Assembly (NCBI GenBank): GCA_039111635.1
Contig: JBCAQO010000010.1
Span: forward strand, 1,860,001 to 1,924,000
DNA length: 64,000 nt
Reading direction: 5' to 3'
Source of the DNA: Heterobasidion occidentale
Taxonomy: Eukaryota > Basidiomycota > Agaricomycetes > Russulales > Bondarzewiaceae
Below, piece after piece: positions 11,501 through 26,126 of the stretch. A program made the position numbers and the translations under genes. Within the stretch, counting starts at the first letter, position 1. Each line of letters starts with the position of its first letter. The notes beneath the pieces are model-generated. The model was not told where the DNA came from, ran no database searches, and saw nothing but the letters and a program-made list of their open reading frames with translations.

Positions 11501-12010
11501 CACTGCATGATGAGGCATCGTGAGTTGCGCGGCGGGTGATCTAAGATTGCAATCCTTACTTCGGTACCAACATCTTGTGATTCGATGTTCGAATGCAAAG
11601 GCTGCTGGTGACAGCGAACTGGTGTACTGTATCTCTAGAAATACCGTTGCGGGCATAGCGCGCGCCGAATTGTGGGAAAAAAGGTCAAAATCTTAATTTT
11701 TCTGTAGTCCTTGGGAAATCTACAGGATTATCCTCAGGATTTTCGGCGAAAGAGTACATGTCTGACAGAAGTGCCGTCTGATTTGAGCTTTTGAGATTTG
11801 AAAAGAAGATCGCTGACTTCGAGCTTTGCGAGAGCCGCTGCTTCTGTGGTATGTCGCGATGCCTTCTACCTACTTACATGACAGGCCTCACAGTGTTTAG
11901 CATTCTGACTGGGGTTGTGCTCTGACGTGCCTGTGTTGAACAAATCCAAACAGCGCGTTCTTGGATTTCAGGAAGGTGCAATTCGCAGATCCCTGGGCGC
12001 AAGACGTACA
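8563..12010. repeat. Segmental duplication, copy 2 (F-box pseudogene unit, empty transposon site)
   Basis: Direct-orientation partner of 4315-7690. It keeps the pre-insertion state of the transposon target: AGCATTCTGACT, then GGGGTTGT at 11911-11918, then GCTCTGACG. Extra GC-rich sequence at about 8630-9500 has no counterpart in copy 1. I found no inverted termini there, so I cannot say whether it was inserted in this copy or deleted from the other. No gene was recognised in that GC-rich part. Confidence 0.8.
9795..11498 (-). pseudogene. Degenerate F-box protein gene 2
   Basis: Paralogue of the gene at 4763-6454 and better preserved. One uninterrupted frame of about 400 codons runs from DYWTQAATARLSALDD through the F-box core (PVSRLPPELLARIFSFL), WIKVSHVCSWWRC, LDTPVLWATINFDIGP and into leucine-rich-like segments, ending at about 10299. 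The remaining C-terminal third (CNIFDLLESAQKLET, FCARLGAEQTDARDG, HGEQILEWLKRRKGSQAPL, RQWVHQLGEIV, RWKDHNYQERQ, stop at 9795) is spread over several frames. No ATG starts the long frame: the segment upstream of DYWTQ has one extra base relative to paralogue 1 and then a stop. It may be a pseudogene, or a gene with an unrecognised first exon and sequence errors. Confidence 0.65.
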
Positions 12011-12181
12011 TCGGCTCTCCACCAGCCTAAGAGGTCAATAGTGCTACTCTGACATCAGTACGAGGTGCGAGCAGATGTAATGAATATCTATGGACTTCTG
12101 AGCGGTGTCCTGGAGCGAGACGCCCTTGAGATCAGGGACGACTACAGTGAACAAGAAACTTGCCGGACTTAGGGCACCAAT

Positions 12182-15100
12182 TCATTCTGCTTTTTCCCCA
12201 CTTCGCGTGTCGCCCTCTCGCATAAGATGTTCTCCAGCCGCTGCTATCGCTGCCGAAAACACAAGCAGGAGCGACGTGATGCAAAAGTGGGATATTGACT
12301 GTCCAATCTGGAGCCACGACCCTACAAATGAAGCCTGAGTCCGTGTAAAGTGACGTTCTATGCTGAGGACGCCTACCACTATCGGTGACATTGAAGAAGA
12401 ACGTCATCGTCATGCCTATCAGAAGCTGCTGGTGAGACGTGTCTAGACGAGAGTAAGGGAGACAGAGAGTACCGTCTGTCAAGGTCAGCGCCACTAAAAA
12501 CAGCGCAAAAGGCGGCATGCCGACACGCGCGTTGACGGTTGCGAACGCAACCGAGAGCAGCACGTATGGCGCGAGAATCTTAAAGAGCTACGGGATAAAT
12601 GATAATTTTCGTTAGCCCCTTCGGTACAGCAGCCAATCTATTGGAATTATTACCAAGAGCGAAGCCATGAGGAACGGGCTGAAAATCGGCACCAGGCGAT
12701 ACACGGGCTCAAGGTAGAATGACCTGAGCTCGGGTCAAATACTACCCAATGGTTCCTCATGCACGCTTGCACTTACGATATGGATGCAACACTGTCCAAC
12801 GCCTGAGTCTATTACTTGCGTTACACTGACAGCAAGATAACTCACTTTCCGGTCCCGAAGAAGCCTACCTGAACGAAGAACAAGAAAAACAACGCTATCC
12901 TGACATCGTCCAGCCTGTATTCACTGGGATTCCAGTGCCCTCTTGCTTTATCGTCCACCGTTGAATTATCAGCTTTATCTTTGACACCCGCAGCTCCGTT
13001 AGCCCGGGTTGTCCGTGCGCGCACGGCCTCTTCGACTTTGATCCAAAAGAACAGTGTTACGCAGTACGAGAGATAAAACAGGCCCTCGGCGCGGATGGAC
13101 AGGATAATAAAGCACGGGCAGAACGTCAGCACGTAGATCAGGAGCTTGCTCTCCCCAGACGTGGACGGAACGCGCATAAAGACGGGAAGCAGGGAAGCCG
13201 TGACTAAACAGACGGGCGTGTCAACATCGCGCGGGACGAGAGAAGGAAAAGATCGGTGCGCGATCGGAACTGAAACGCACGTACCGAGAACGACCCAACC
13301 GAGCACTTGGTTCATCAGCGGGAGGCCCGTCTTGGCCTGCAAGTTCCGGATCGAACTCGCCGTGACTGACATGCTCGCCAGGATCAGGACGAGCTGTACA
13401 GAGTGCATGTTTGAGTGAGTCTCAGAAGCAGGCTTATTGCATTACACGGCGTTGCCGACAACACTTACCTGCAAGTCTAGAAGATTGCTCAATTCCCTGT
13501 AGGCCAAGCCCGCATTGGGAAGAACGTGGCGCGCGCCGATGAGCCCAGCAAGAAGCATGCAGAGCCCGCCCAACATGCTATCGTCTAGTCAGCCCTGAAA
13601 GACACATCAGGTAGAGTCAGATTTACATCACGCCCGTGCTTTCTGCCGGATCCACGCGCAGGAGCGGGAAAATTGCCGTCACCGCACAAGCGGACGCCCA
13701 CGACAGGTACAATCGCCAATGTTGACTGACCATGTTCTTCGGCCAGGAGATCGCTGGCCACACGATCCCGATAAGCACGAAGCCGACACTCCAGATCGCG
13801 CGGTGAGTGTATCCAAGCTGTTGAACAACGATCGATGATGAACACGACAGGAATATTTCAGAGTGCCAGTCCAGTTAAAACACTTACCACCATGCTTTGC
13901 AACGCCGCGACTACCAACACTCCTTCAATGGCCAATTTCGACCCAGCGAGAGGCGTGGTGTGCTCCCGTCTTTGCCAGAAGGATATAAGCTCTCCGGATT
14001 GCTCAATAATCCGATGCCAGAAATATACTGGGAAGACGACGTAGATATACAGAGTCCATGCAGATTTTTGCAGAGCGAACAGGGCCCAGAATGCAAGAAG
14101 TGTTGAAACAGAGAGAAAGGATATCGCAGGGCTGTCTAGTGTCCGTGATGCAGAGGTTCTGAGGTATAAGAATGTAACGCGCTGAACGCAATCCAGCCTG
14201 TGTATGCGACAGTGACAATGATGCGAATGAGAGTGCGATCATATCTTTCGAATAATGATGCCTCGTTGAACATTAATGTGTTTTGAACAGATGAAAAGAC
14301 TCACGTTTCAAGATATCGAAGGCCTTGAAGAGTCGCTGTGATGAGCTCTGCGGAATGCTGGCGGCTTTCACTGTACCGTCCATCGGCGATGAGGCGTTCG
14401 AGATTAGCTATTTCCAAAGAGCCTGGAATTTGAACTTGGATGCTCGAAATATTTGAATGGCTTGTAGAAGAGTGTATGAGCCTCCTTCATCTCTTCGGTA
14501 CCGGGTCAGCCGTGCGGGTCAGACTAAGATCGAAAAGCACAGACCATGCTTGACTCGATAATGCTCCAGGATGACCTGTTCAAACACGATGCATCAGCCG
14601 CGGCCAGGTGCATATCCGCATGTGCAAGCACACTATAATCCCATCACCTTTGCATTTGTGAGTGCGGCCTCTGCCACACCCGCCTCCCCATCCTTCATTT
14701 TCAGGTATCCATCCGCACCGGGGTTGACGTCTGGCAGCACGCCGACAGAGTTGACAGGCCAGTCGATGCCGAGCAACGCGGACATCAGCGCTGCTATGTC
14801 TGCTTGTTCGACGTCGCGGCGGACGAGATGGCCGAGCTCCCATGGCGCGGAATACTCGTCTGCCTGCGTAGATGCGTGGACGGGACCGCGGATCCCAGCG
14901 CCCCAGGCTATGAGCGGCGTGCGCGTATTATCAGGATCTTCGGAGGGCAGCGTCAAGGCATGGCATCTAGATCAGGCAGAACGAATATAGGACCCACCTC
15001 CATCGCCATGGTTGCCGATCCTCGACATCCCATGATCAGCCGTGAACACGAAGCTCGTGTCCTCGTCGCCGTAAAACTGCGATATCAGCTGTTCCGTCTT

Positions 15101-16266
15101 GCGCACGAGGTCATCCACGACACGTATATTGTTCATGTATTCCTTTCATTTGTCGAACCAGAAGTTATCAGCGCCTCGCTGATGTCTCGGACGGTCTCCG
15201 GATTTACCTTGGAGTGCGGTCTGTAGGAGTGTCCAGTCGTGTCGAGCCCGAGCAAGTGGAGAAAAAAACGACCTTCTCTTGGCGCAATTGCGCGTTTAGT
15301 GGCTCGTTAGTGGTAGCGTTGCGCAGCAACGCTTCTAAGTGCTCAAACACCCAGATATCCAATGCGGTAGCGTCTGTAACGTGTCAATATTAGATAGAAT
15401 CCAGCGAAGATCGTAGAACGCAACGAGGATCAAGATACCCTTTGTGAAATCCTCGTCTTCTTCATCATAGCACCACATCTTGACTTTTCCCGGCGTCGCG
15501 CCATGCGAGAACATAGGAAGGATATCTGGCGACCCAAACGAAAATGTGTGGCTGGATTGATTGAAGACCGAGTCAAAGTCTACCTATTCGCCTTATTGTA
15601 GTCAATTCTTATGAGACATTCTACACACTTACCGGGTTAGTTTTCCATCCCTAGAAGCTTTTCATTAATATAGTTCACATGATAGACAGCGACGGACTGA
15701 CCTTCGTCACGGCAGAGACATCTTCATACATCCCGCCTTGCAACCGGAAACGATCATGAAAACGCGGCCCACGGGTATACCGTGACGAAGTATGCTCACC
15801 TATGATGGCTACGTGGCCGGGTCTGCTCTCCGTCGGCACACGCGTGTGCGAAATTCCGTACGCCCCTCTCGTCTAACGAACCGCGTTCACCTCCACGTCT
15901 CTAAACGACACACACAGCCAAGCACTCACCTCGATGATCTCCCTCAGGTACGGAGCGACTCGCTCCGGCGCGTCGGGGACGATCACGCTGGCGTTCGCGC
16001 TGAACACAAAGTCCGCGCGCAGCCCGTCACCTGCGATTCCGGCGCGTAAGGATCGAGCATGGACGACAACCCACATATAAGAGCATTTCAGTACCAACGA
16101 TGAGCACGAGGCGCTTCGCTTCCGCCTGCGGCAGCCGGTGCGGACGCATGCCATGGACGACCGGGCTCGTGAAGTAGCAGTCGAAGACGGTGCCGATGTA
16201 GACCAGATGGAAGATGAGCCCTAGAGTGAGGATGCGGGCCAGCGAGTAGCCCGATCTATTCGCCAT
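12182..16266 (-). CDS. MCD4: GPI ethanolamine phosphate transferase 1 (Mcd4/PIG-N)
   Basis: Multi-pass ER enzyme that adds phosphoethanolamine to the first mannose of GPI precursors. The ATG at 16266 opens [20 protein letters not shown], a membrane anchor, then [19 protein letters not shown] and APYLREI. The alkaline-phosphatase-like catalytic core is complete in its key motifs: [17 protein letters not shown] near 15805-15860 (TES threonine nucleophile), [15 protein letters not shown] near 15005-15050, then [16 protein letters not shown] near 14900-14940. The hydrophobic C-terminal PigN domain follows ([28 protein letters not shown] near 12845-12895; [23 protein letters not shown] spliced to [14 protein letters not shown]), ending [16 protein letters not shown] with the stop at 12182. 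Many small introns; no frame break noted in the parts I followed. Identification is firm; the number and borders of the internal introns are only partly resolved. Confidence 0.92.
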
Positions 16267-16687
16267 GACTTCAAAACCCAAAGTTCAGAAGAATTCGGAG
16301 GAGCATAGAGTTGTTAGACAAGACGTCGCCCGCGTTGAAGGCGGCGCGGCGCGAAAGCATCGCCGTTGCGTCACGCCGACTGGCCGAGTGAACATGTGAT
16401 GTGAACATTTCAAGCAGCCCGCGTCCCTGTGCACGCGAGAACCCGCGAAAAATCGGGTACACCGAAGCTACAGACAAGGAGGCGTACGAATAGCATTAGA
16501 CGGTTCCATCGTACATTTGTATCCAAAACGCGACCACAAAGCCAATAACACAGCAGACAACATAAATAGCACCCTACAACGCCTACAGTCCCGCGTCCTC
16601 CTCCTCTATCCAAATACCTATAGTATACACTCGCATAGCCAGACCTCTTACTCCCCCCTTCCTCCGCACCGCTCCAGACAGCGCGCT

Positions 16688-18850
16688 CTAGCATCGGATA
16701 AAATTCCCGACGATCATACTGGGAATACCCCATGTGTCCCTCCGGATCGTGAACGAAAAACAGCAGTTGATGAAGCCGTCCTCATTCGGCGTCGTCCCGA
16801 GCTGCAACCGCTTGCCAGGCGTGCTCGTGCCCGAGTTCGAGCTGATCATGGGTTTGAACCGGAGCACACACGACGTGAGCACAGCTTTTTGCGTCGAGTC
16901 GAACGCCACGTTGCCGTATTTCTGGCGCAAAAAGATAGTGAAAAATATCAGCCAATAAATTCAGATTGTGAAAAGACACAGTGCTGACCTCCCAGTAGTT
17001 GACGGCGGACTCCTCAGCCATGAGCTCGTAGATGCATAATCGGCCCTATAGAAACCGTTGAGACGATATATAGGAGTGAAAACGCGAATAGCCGTCGTAC
17101 GTCGCGCAGCATATATCCATCTACACCAACGAGCTCCGCAAACTCGCGATTTCCCTTGTAGATCTCGCCCGTGCGGCGCCACAAGCACGCGGGAATGCCC
17201 ATCGCTGAAAACACACGATCATAGTCTAGCAAGAGGCGCTCGAAGGCCTCTTCAATGAACACTAGATCCTGGACGGACGTGTTAAAAACACCATGGCACA
17301 GGATGTGACACGGAAGTACGTACGATATCGCGCAAAGACTGAGCGATAGCCTACAGGTAGTGGCGAGATCAATACGCAAACTTGTATGCTCACGCATTAC
17401 ATTCTGCTTACCCTGAACTTCGGCCTCAGCACGGATAATGGCTGCAGAATCTGCTGTTTTGAATCCTGGGACACGCTGTACACAGACACACAGGCAGGGT
17501 GAAGCAATGCGGATCTATAGTTAAGCAAGGCATCCCAGTTCCCAACAAAGACCACAAGGCGCACTTTCTGTCCATCCATCGCGACAGCCGAGCGTATCCC
17601 TTGACATAATTATACGGCTTCAGCAGCCCCGCCTCGTACTTGGTCTTGATGACCCGCTTGAGCCGCTCGTCGCGCGACCCCGGCTCCTGGTCCGCCGCTG
17701 TCAGAAGAAACTTCTCCGCCATACTGGTCCCGGAGAACAGGTTGACGACCGTCTGGTCTTGTATGGGCGAAGACTGCTGTTGTGGAGACTGCTGCAGCTG
17801 TTGTTGTTGCTGCTGTTGAGGAGTCGTCTGTGTCTGCTGGGCAGAGGCATCCTGCATCTGATTCTGCTGCGAGCTCTGAGCATCGAGCTGGGATTGCAGA
17901 GTGGGAGCGACAGCGTCGAGGTCTGGGTTGCCGTACGGTGTGCCGGAGACGAGGGAAGAGGGCGCTACGGCGGTGGATGGGTTGAAGAAGGCTTGTTCAT
18001 CGAGGGTATCAAGAAAGTCACTAGGCGTACGGCGCACACACCAACTCAACAGAGCATACAGGAGGAGAGAAAGAGCAGGCGCACGAAAGGACAGAGAATT
18101 CCTTGCCGAAAGTCTCGAACTGGGGATACATGTACCCAGTTTGCGCGACGGCCATACTGGGCCACCCCGCCGCTGGGATGGATTGGGAGGCATACGACGA
18201 GGATCCGGCTGCAAAACGGGGTTAGCGGTCAAACAGGGTGATCCCTCAACCAAGGTGGGACGGAGACGTGACATACGCTGCATGCCGATTTGGGTGGGGG
18301 ACTCTGCAGAAGGCTGCTTGTCGGACTTGCTGGGGCGGCGTTCGTCGTGGCAAAGATGTCCAATCTCACGTTTGATACTGCACGGACAAGAGACTGGGGT
18401 GAGTGGCAAAGTCGACGAGTGGCGCGGTCGAGATGGTGGCAATGAACGGTGTGTGGACTGGAAACACTACCTGGGACGATAAGTCTGAGAGCACCTCGCG
18501 GCCTGGAAAACCGCCTTTCGTGCGCGTGTGGGGGCATTCATTCACCGCCAACCGCATCCACCCGCGCGGAACAGGAAAAGGAAAAGGGAGGCCGAGCGCA
18601 AAGGCACTCACCATCTTTGACATGGCCTCCCCTCGTCGCAAGTCATATGGCTCCTCCTGCAATAGAGACAGGCATGGTTAACCTTCCTTCTCTTCGACCC
18701 CTTCGACCCCGAGCCCTTCTTCCGTCCGCCGGGCGTGTCCTCTCCGTCCGAGTCTGCCCCGTCGTTGTAGTCGGCCTGAGAGTGCGAGCCAGCGGAAATA
18801 GCGCCAGCGAAATCCGCGGGTCCGCTCGGGTCCTGCGCGTACGAAGCCAT
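16688..18850 (-). CDS. ERT1: Zn2Cys6 + PAS transcription factor, ERT1/AcuK-type gluconeogenesis regulator
   Basis: Nuclear regulator of gluconeogenesis and non-fermentable carbon use. The ATG at 18850 opens MASYAQDPSGPADFAG. An acidic/Ser-Gly stretch precedes a basic KGSKRRKVNHACLYCRR and the zinc cluster CLYCRRSHMTCDEGRPCQRC; an intron splits its end, and the next exon reads IKREIGHLCHDERRPSK. A Gln-rich tract (near 17750-17890, CAG/CTG repeats) leads to the family-specific AEKFLLTAADQEPGSRDERL and YEAGLLKPYNYVKGYARL. Then come ESKQQILQPLSVLRPKFR, LVFIEEAFERLLLDYDRVFS and the PAS core GEIYKGNREFAELVGVDGY. The C-terminus reads KYGNVAFDSTQKAVLTSCVL and ends VGNFIRC, stop at 16688. Order and length fit the ERT1/AcuK/AcuM family. 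The 421 bases to MCD4 must hold this gene's 3' end and the MCD4 promoter. Confidence 0.9.
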
Positions 18851-19704
18851 CTGGCGTGGAAGCCAAGCTGGGTGGGCAGTCGGGAGAACACGGGTACGGG
18901 CGAAAGACTCGCTGTGTCGCGTTTTCGAGGGAAAGACTGGCGAGGGCGCAACCCTTCGGTTCGGCCTTCATTTATTCACCGTCCCTCATTTTATCTGTCC
19001 CCACGGCCTGCTGCCGCCCTCGGCTTTCGGCGGCCTAAATATGGCCTCGCGTCCTTTGCATCCCGAGATCCCTCTCCACTTTATTCCTTCACTCCTGGTC
19101 GGTCGTATAACACACTTCCGAGGCCACCCGCTCACTGACGCCTCCTGGCGGCCATGCAAGGCTTTTGAAAATTTAATTTCTAGTCACCATCATTCAAACC
19201 CCGCGAGGCATCTTGTCGTAATGACTCTCCCGGGTTAGGGTTAGACTCATGCCGTCTCTTTTTTAAGCGGATCTCACAGTGCACTTCGCAGTGCCCACAC
19301 TTTACTTGCTCCCATTGTACAGAAAATACCTGGTTCACCTGGCGCAGTGTCCATAGCAATGATTGCTCAACGAGAAGATCATGTATCAACAATAGAACAT
19401 ACACGCCATCGTACACAAATAGACGCCGCGCAGAAGAATCCGATGCCGACACTGCTACCGAATACACACTCTTCCAATAATACAACAAGTTCGAGCTCAG
19501 AATAGGAACGCACGGCGCGCGAGGATCCTCAAGAAGAAGAACCGCGGAGCTTCACGAGCATGACAGAGCAGGAGATCGCGACCAACAGCACCACTGTTAT
19601 GGCATCAAGCGCGCGTCCACGAGCGCCGCGAACAGTTTTCGATCGGGTCAATTCGGGAGATGGGCGCGTGTGGGGGAGGAGAGAGCCGTTCGTCAACACG
19701 CCGA
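18851..19704. other. Intergenic: ERT1-like promoter side and GH1 3' flank
   Basis: No gene supported. The ERT1-like 5' leader should begin just above 18850. A GGTTAGGGTTAG dodecamer at about 19233-19244 stands alone and is not a telomeric array. Confidence 0.6.
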
Positions 19705-22409
<2,705 letters not shown>

Positions 22410-23681
22410 GACTGGGCGTGATGTGGTGGAGTTGGAGAGGTGGCGGAGGGACAGCCAGTAACATGAATACGAAAGACGCTGATGGGTTTTAAAGCGTTCG
22501 ACGGATGAGCAGGTAGCGCAATGCCGATATCAGAGGACGGGAATTCTGAGGTACAGTCGCCGAGAATAGTCCGTGTGTTCGCTGAGCGATTGGATTGCGG
22601 GGGTGTGGACCTGGACACGTACGGGGCAAAACAAACACGTTGCAGCATGTGCATCTCGATTGTTCATTGGCATCTGGGGCGTCTCTTCCCGCTTCACGAC
22701 CAGACCGAGCTGCAGCTGCTCGCCACGACGTCGGCGACGAAGGCTCGAAGCCTGTGCTTGGCTGACACGCTAGCCTTCGAATTCAATACCGACCATTCTC
22801 TGACGCTAACCCGCCGACATTTCCCCGCCGGTTCACGACTGTGAATACCACAGTTCCTCCGACACACGCAAAACATATGCAGGCAGAAAATGCGCAGCGG
22901 CTCGTGCGCACATGCGGATCTAGATTGCTGGGTGGGGAGTGTCTGTGAATGGAGACGTGCAGAGACAGGCGGAGACTCGGGCGCACTGAATTTGATCAAG
23001 GGAGTAGTCTAGTAATAAGATGATTTTCTGCAACATTGGAAGGCAGCGAGGCCCGCGACGCCCCGTGTGGGGAAGCGGACCCCTGAAAGTTCGGTTACGG
23101 CAGCAATGGGGGCGACCCCGGCGGGTGCCTCGATGCAATCCATTCGTTTCCCAACGCTCCTAGGCCAGTGCCTCTCTTTTTCTCAGAGCTTCATTTGAAC
23201 AACAACATCCTGCCGAACGCACAATTCTCATAGAACACGCGACGGTGCCAGAAGAGCGGCGGAAGGTGTTTGTTCAGGCCGTTCAGGGACTGGCACATAT
23301 ATGTACGACTACGGCCGATCAGGTTTGGAAAAATGCATTTCCTGACATACCAAGATCTAGTGCGAATATGAGCCGCCTGCGCTTCATGGATGAAGAGACC
23401 TTCTCGGGGTCTGACTGATATCTCTATCTTCCCTCCAGCCTCTCCGAGCTGTCGTTACCGCTTCTCTCAACTCTGAACATGCTCACATGCTGGTGTTTTA
23501 ATTATATCTTGTGGTTGCAGTCCGTGGGACAGACCCTTACTTGCCCCGCGGCGCCACAACTCGTCAGCTGTCTCCAGGCCTAGAGGCAGGACGAAAGTGG
23601 GTGCTAGCGACATCGACACGCACATAAAATCGCGGCCTTGCCCCAGACAGTCTTCATCCATCCTCCGCACCTCGAGCGACC
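22410..23681. promoter_or_regulatory. Divergent intergenic region between GH1 and MocA-family genes
   Basis: The two neighbours are transcribed away from this 1.27-kb gap, so both promoters must lie in it. I saw no gene and no unambiguous core-promoter element. Whether the two genes share regulation is not shown by the sequence. Confidence 0.45.
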
Positions 23682-25157
23682 ATGTCTTCCGACGCACCAG
23701 GCTTTGCGATTCTAGGCGCAGGCATATTCGCGAAAGAGGGTGCGTGCCCATCGTCTCTGATCTGCTACATGATCCACCGAACCCCCATTGCCATCGCCAG
23801 CCCATCTCCCCGCGATCGCGTCTCTGGCGGGCAGCAATATATCTCCCGTCCTCAAGGCAATCTACTCCAGGTCAGAGAAGAGCGCCCTCGATCTAGCGAC
23901 CGCTGCCAAAATCACTCTCAAACTGGCGACGCCCCCATCGATCTACCACGATGGCGACCCTTCCACAGACCTCGACGCGCTCCTCGCGCGCTCCGACATC
24001 CGCGCCGTCATCGTCGTGCTGCCCATCACCACTCAGCCCTCCATCATCCTGAAGGCTCTGGCCGCCGGCAAGCACGTGCTGAGCGAGAAGCCCGTCGCGG
24101 CAAACGTCGCGGGCGCGATCGAGCTGATCAGGAAATACGAGAGCGAGTACAAGCCGAAGGGGCTCGTGTGGCGCGTCGCTGAGAACTACGAGACCGAGCC
24201 GATCTACCAGAGGGCTGCGCAGGCTATCCAGGACGGCAAGATCGGCAAGGTCTTGTTTTTCAAGGCTCGCGTCACCAACTACATGGACAAGAACTCCAAG
24301 TGGTACAAGACACCTTGGAGGACTGTGCCGGATGTGAGCCTATCTATCTCCGCTATCGAGCATCTGCGTGATTGACCTTTGTTTTTTTTGTCTTGACGCG
24401 ACTCTAGTATCAGGGCGGCTTCTTGGTATGTCATGCATCCATTTGCGTCGAATGTCCGCAGACGACCCCTGACCTACTTCCGCTCCGGTGTGCTCATAAT
24501 TCGGAATTCCACGTCAGCTTGACGGTGGAGTGGTAAGCCCCTCCTTCGCTTCGCATCCCACCGCCCGACTCCACCGACCACCTGACCCCGCTCAACTCGA
24601 TCGCACTATCACACCATCTCTGACGCTTCTTCTTCCTCCCCTCCTCCTCTTCTTCTTCTTCGGAATGATAGCATTTCGCCGCAGCGCTGCGTATCATGCT
24701 TCCCTCGCCCCTCACGCACCTGTCCGCCTTCACCTCGCTCTCCAAAGCGCACCTCGCACCGAAAGACACGATCCACGCGATCGTCAAGTCCACGCACGAC
24801 GGCGCGCACGGGCTCTTCGAGGTCACGTTCGCTGCGCCCTCGAACGAGTACACCCCCGGGAACGGGTACACGATCACCGGGTCGACCGGGTGGCTCACGG
24901 TCGGCGCGGCGGCCGTCGAGGAGGGGAAGAAGCAGGCGATGCAGTTGGTCCTGCACAATGAGCGGGGGGAAGAGGAGGTGATTATTGAGGAGTCGACGGG
25001 TGTGAGCGACGAGGTGAGGAGCTTCTTTGGTGCGGTAATAGGGAACGACGATGAGAAGCAGAATCCGAGGAGCGCGTTGAGGGATCTCGCTTTCATCCAG
25101 GCGGCGTTGAATAGCGAGGGGAGCTTGGTAGACTTGGAGGCGCTGTCGAAGATGTAG
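23682..25157 (+). CDS. Gfo/Idh/MocA-family NAD(P)-dependent oxidoreductase
   Basis: Soluble dehydrogenase of unknown substrate (sugars, inositols and related polyols are typical). The ATG at 23682 opens MSSDAPGFAILGAGIFAKE, a Rossmann nucleotide-binding loop; an intron then joins to AHLPAIASLAGSNISPVLKA. VIVVLPITTQPSIILKALAA and the family EKPVA motif (HVLSEKPVAANVAGAI) follow at about 24075-24120, then RVAENYETEPIYQ. The conserved stretch YQGGFLLDGGVH is encoded by two micro-exons, 24408-24425 (18 bases) and 24518-24532 (15 bases), before the last exon starting HFAAALRIMLPSPLTHLS. The C-terminal beta-sheet domain ends LVDLEALSKM, stop at 25155-25157. About 370-390 residues, the usual family length. 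No frame breaks seen. Confidence 0.9.
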
Positions 25158-26126
25158 ATTTTCTGAGATTTTTTGGTACTAGCAGATCGAACGGTATCAG
25201 TGTATTAAGTGCTAGCGCTGTCAAGGGCGATTCGTTGAATAAAGTACATAGCTTCCGCAACTATGGTCCTTGTCTCTGGATGCGAACGTCTAGTGACAGT
25301 ATTGTTCAACGCTACCAGACCTTGCCAGACGCTACCCCAAAACTAAAGCACCCGACCAATGCCTTCAATTGATAGAAGTCTCTAATTCAACGCCTTCCTT
25401 CGTCGGCGGATCTAGCTCATGAGCATCATCGCGCGCACGCATTGAGAACCAAGTCAAGATTAGACCATATAAACCGCTGCGTCATGCCGATGACGAGGGC
25501 CTCAGGTTCCAGAGCAGTGCCTGTCTATGACGAGCCGCAAACGGCGCACCAACCGGGCCCAACACACAGACCTGTACCTTCCCATTCGGTCCTCGCAATG
25601 CCTCGCCTCTCACCGGCAGAGCGATCACGCTGAACGGCGCCCCCCCCCAATCCAGGACTGGCGCGCCCGCACCAGCACGCCGTCCTCGATGCAACACCGA
25701 GCGTGAGCACGCCGCCTCCATATTGACGTCAACGGCACAAGATCGTCGCGTAGAATGGGAGCTTCCCCCGTGCAGGAACCCGCGTCCGAACCTCCAGGGG
25801 CTCGATTGAAAACGTGCGATGTATAAGGGCGCGCACCCCTGAAACTGAAAGGGACCTGAGAGCACCTCGACCTGACTGGCCCATAGCCTCCCATAGCGCG
25901 CACGGGAGTAAAAATAAGAGCAGCGGCAACGGCGGCGACGTCCAGGATGTCCAGCTTCAGCATCCGCACAGGAACACGAGAACGCAGAGTCTGTAGCTGC
26001 CGCTGCCGCACGCCGGAGCTAGGTCCGCTCCGAAAGCTCAGGTAAGGAAAGCATTGCGTGCAGAGCAAGCATAGACAGAGAAGAGGGAGATCGCAGCGTA
26101 CATACACGATGTGGTTACACCCAGAA
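25158..26126. other. Convergent intergenic region; no supported gene
   Basis: Lies between the 3' ends of the MocA-family gene and PEX3. A minus-strand frame beginning near 25966 (MLKLDILDVAAVAAALIFTP, hydrophobic) runs into GC-rich frames ending near 25482. The hydrophobic start looks like a membrane segment, but I could not assemble a coherent protein and recognise no family. Confidence 0.4.

Noticed and set aside
19233..19244. Telomere-type repeat GGTTAGGGTTAG
   Set aside because: Only two units, inside an intergenic region between ordinary genes.
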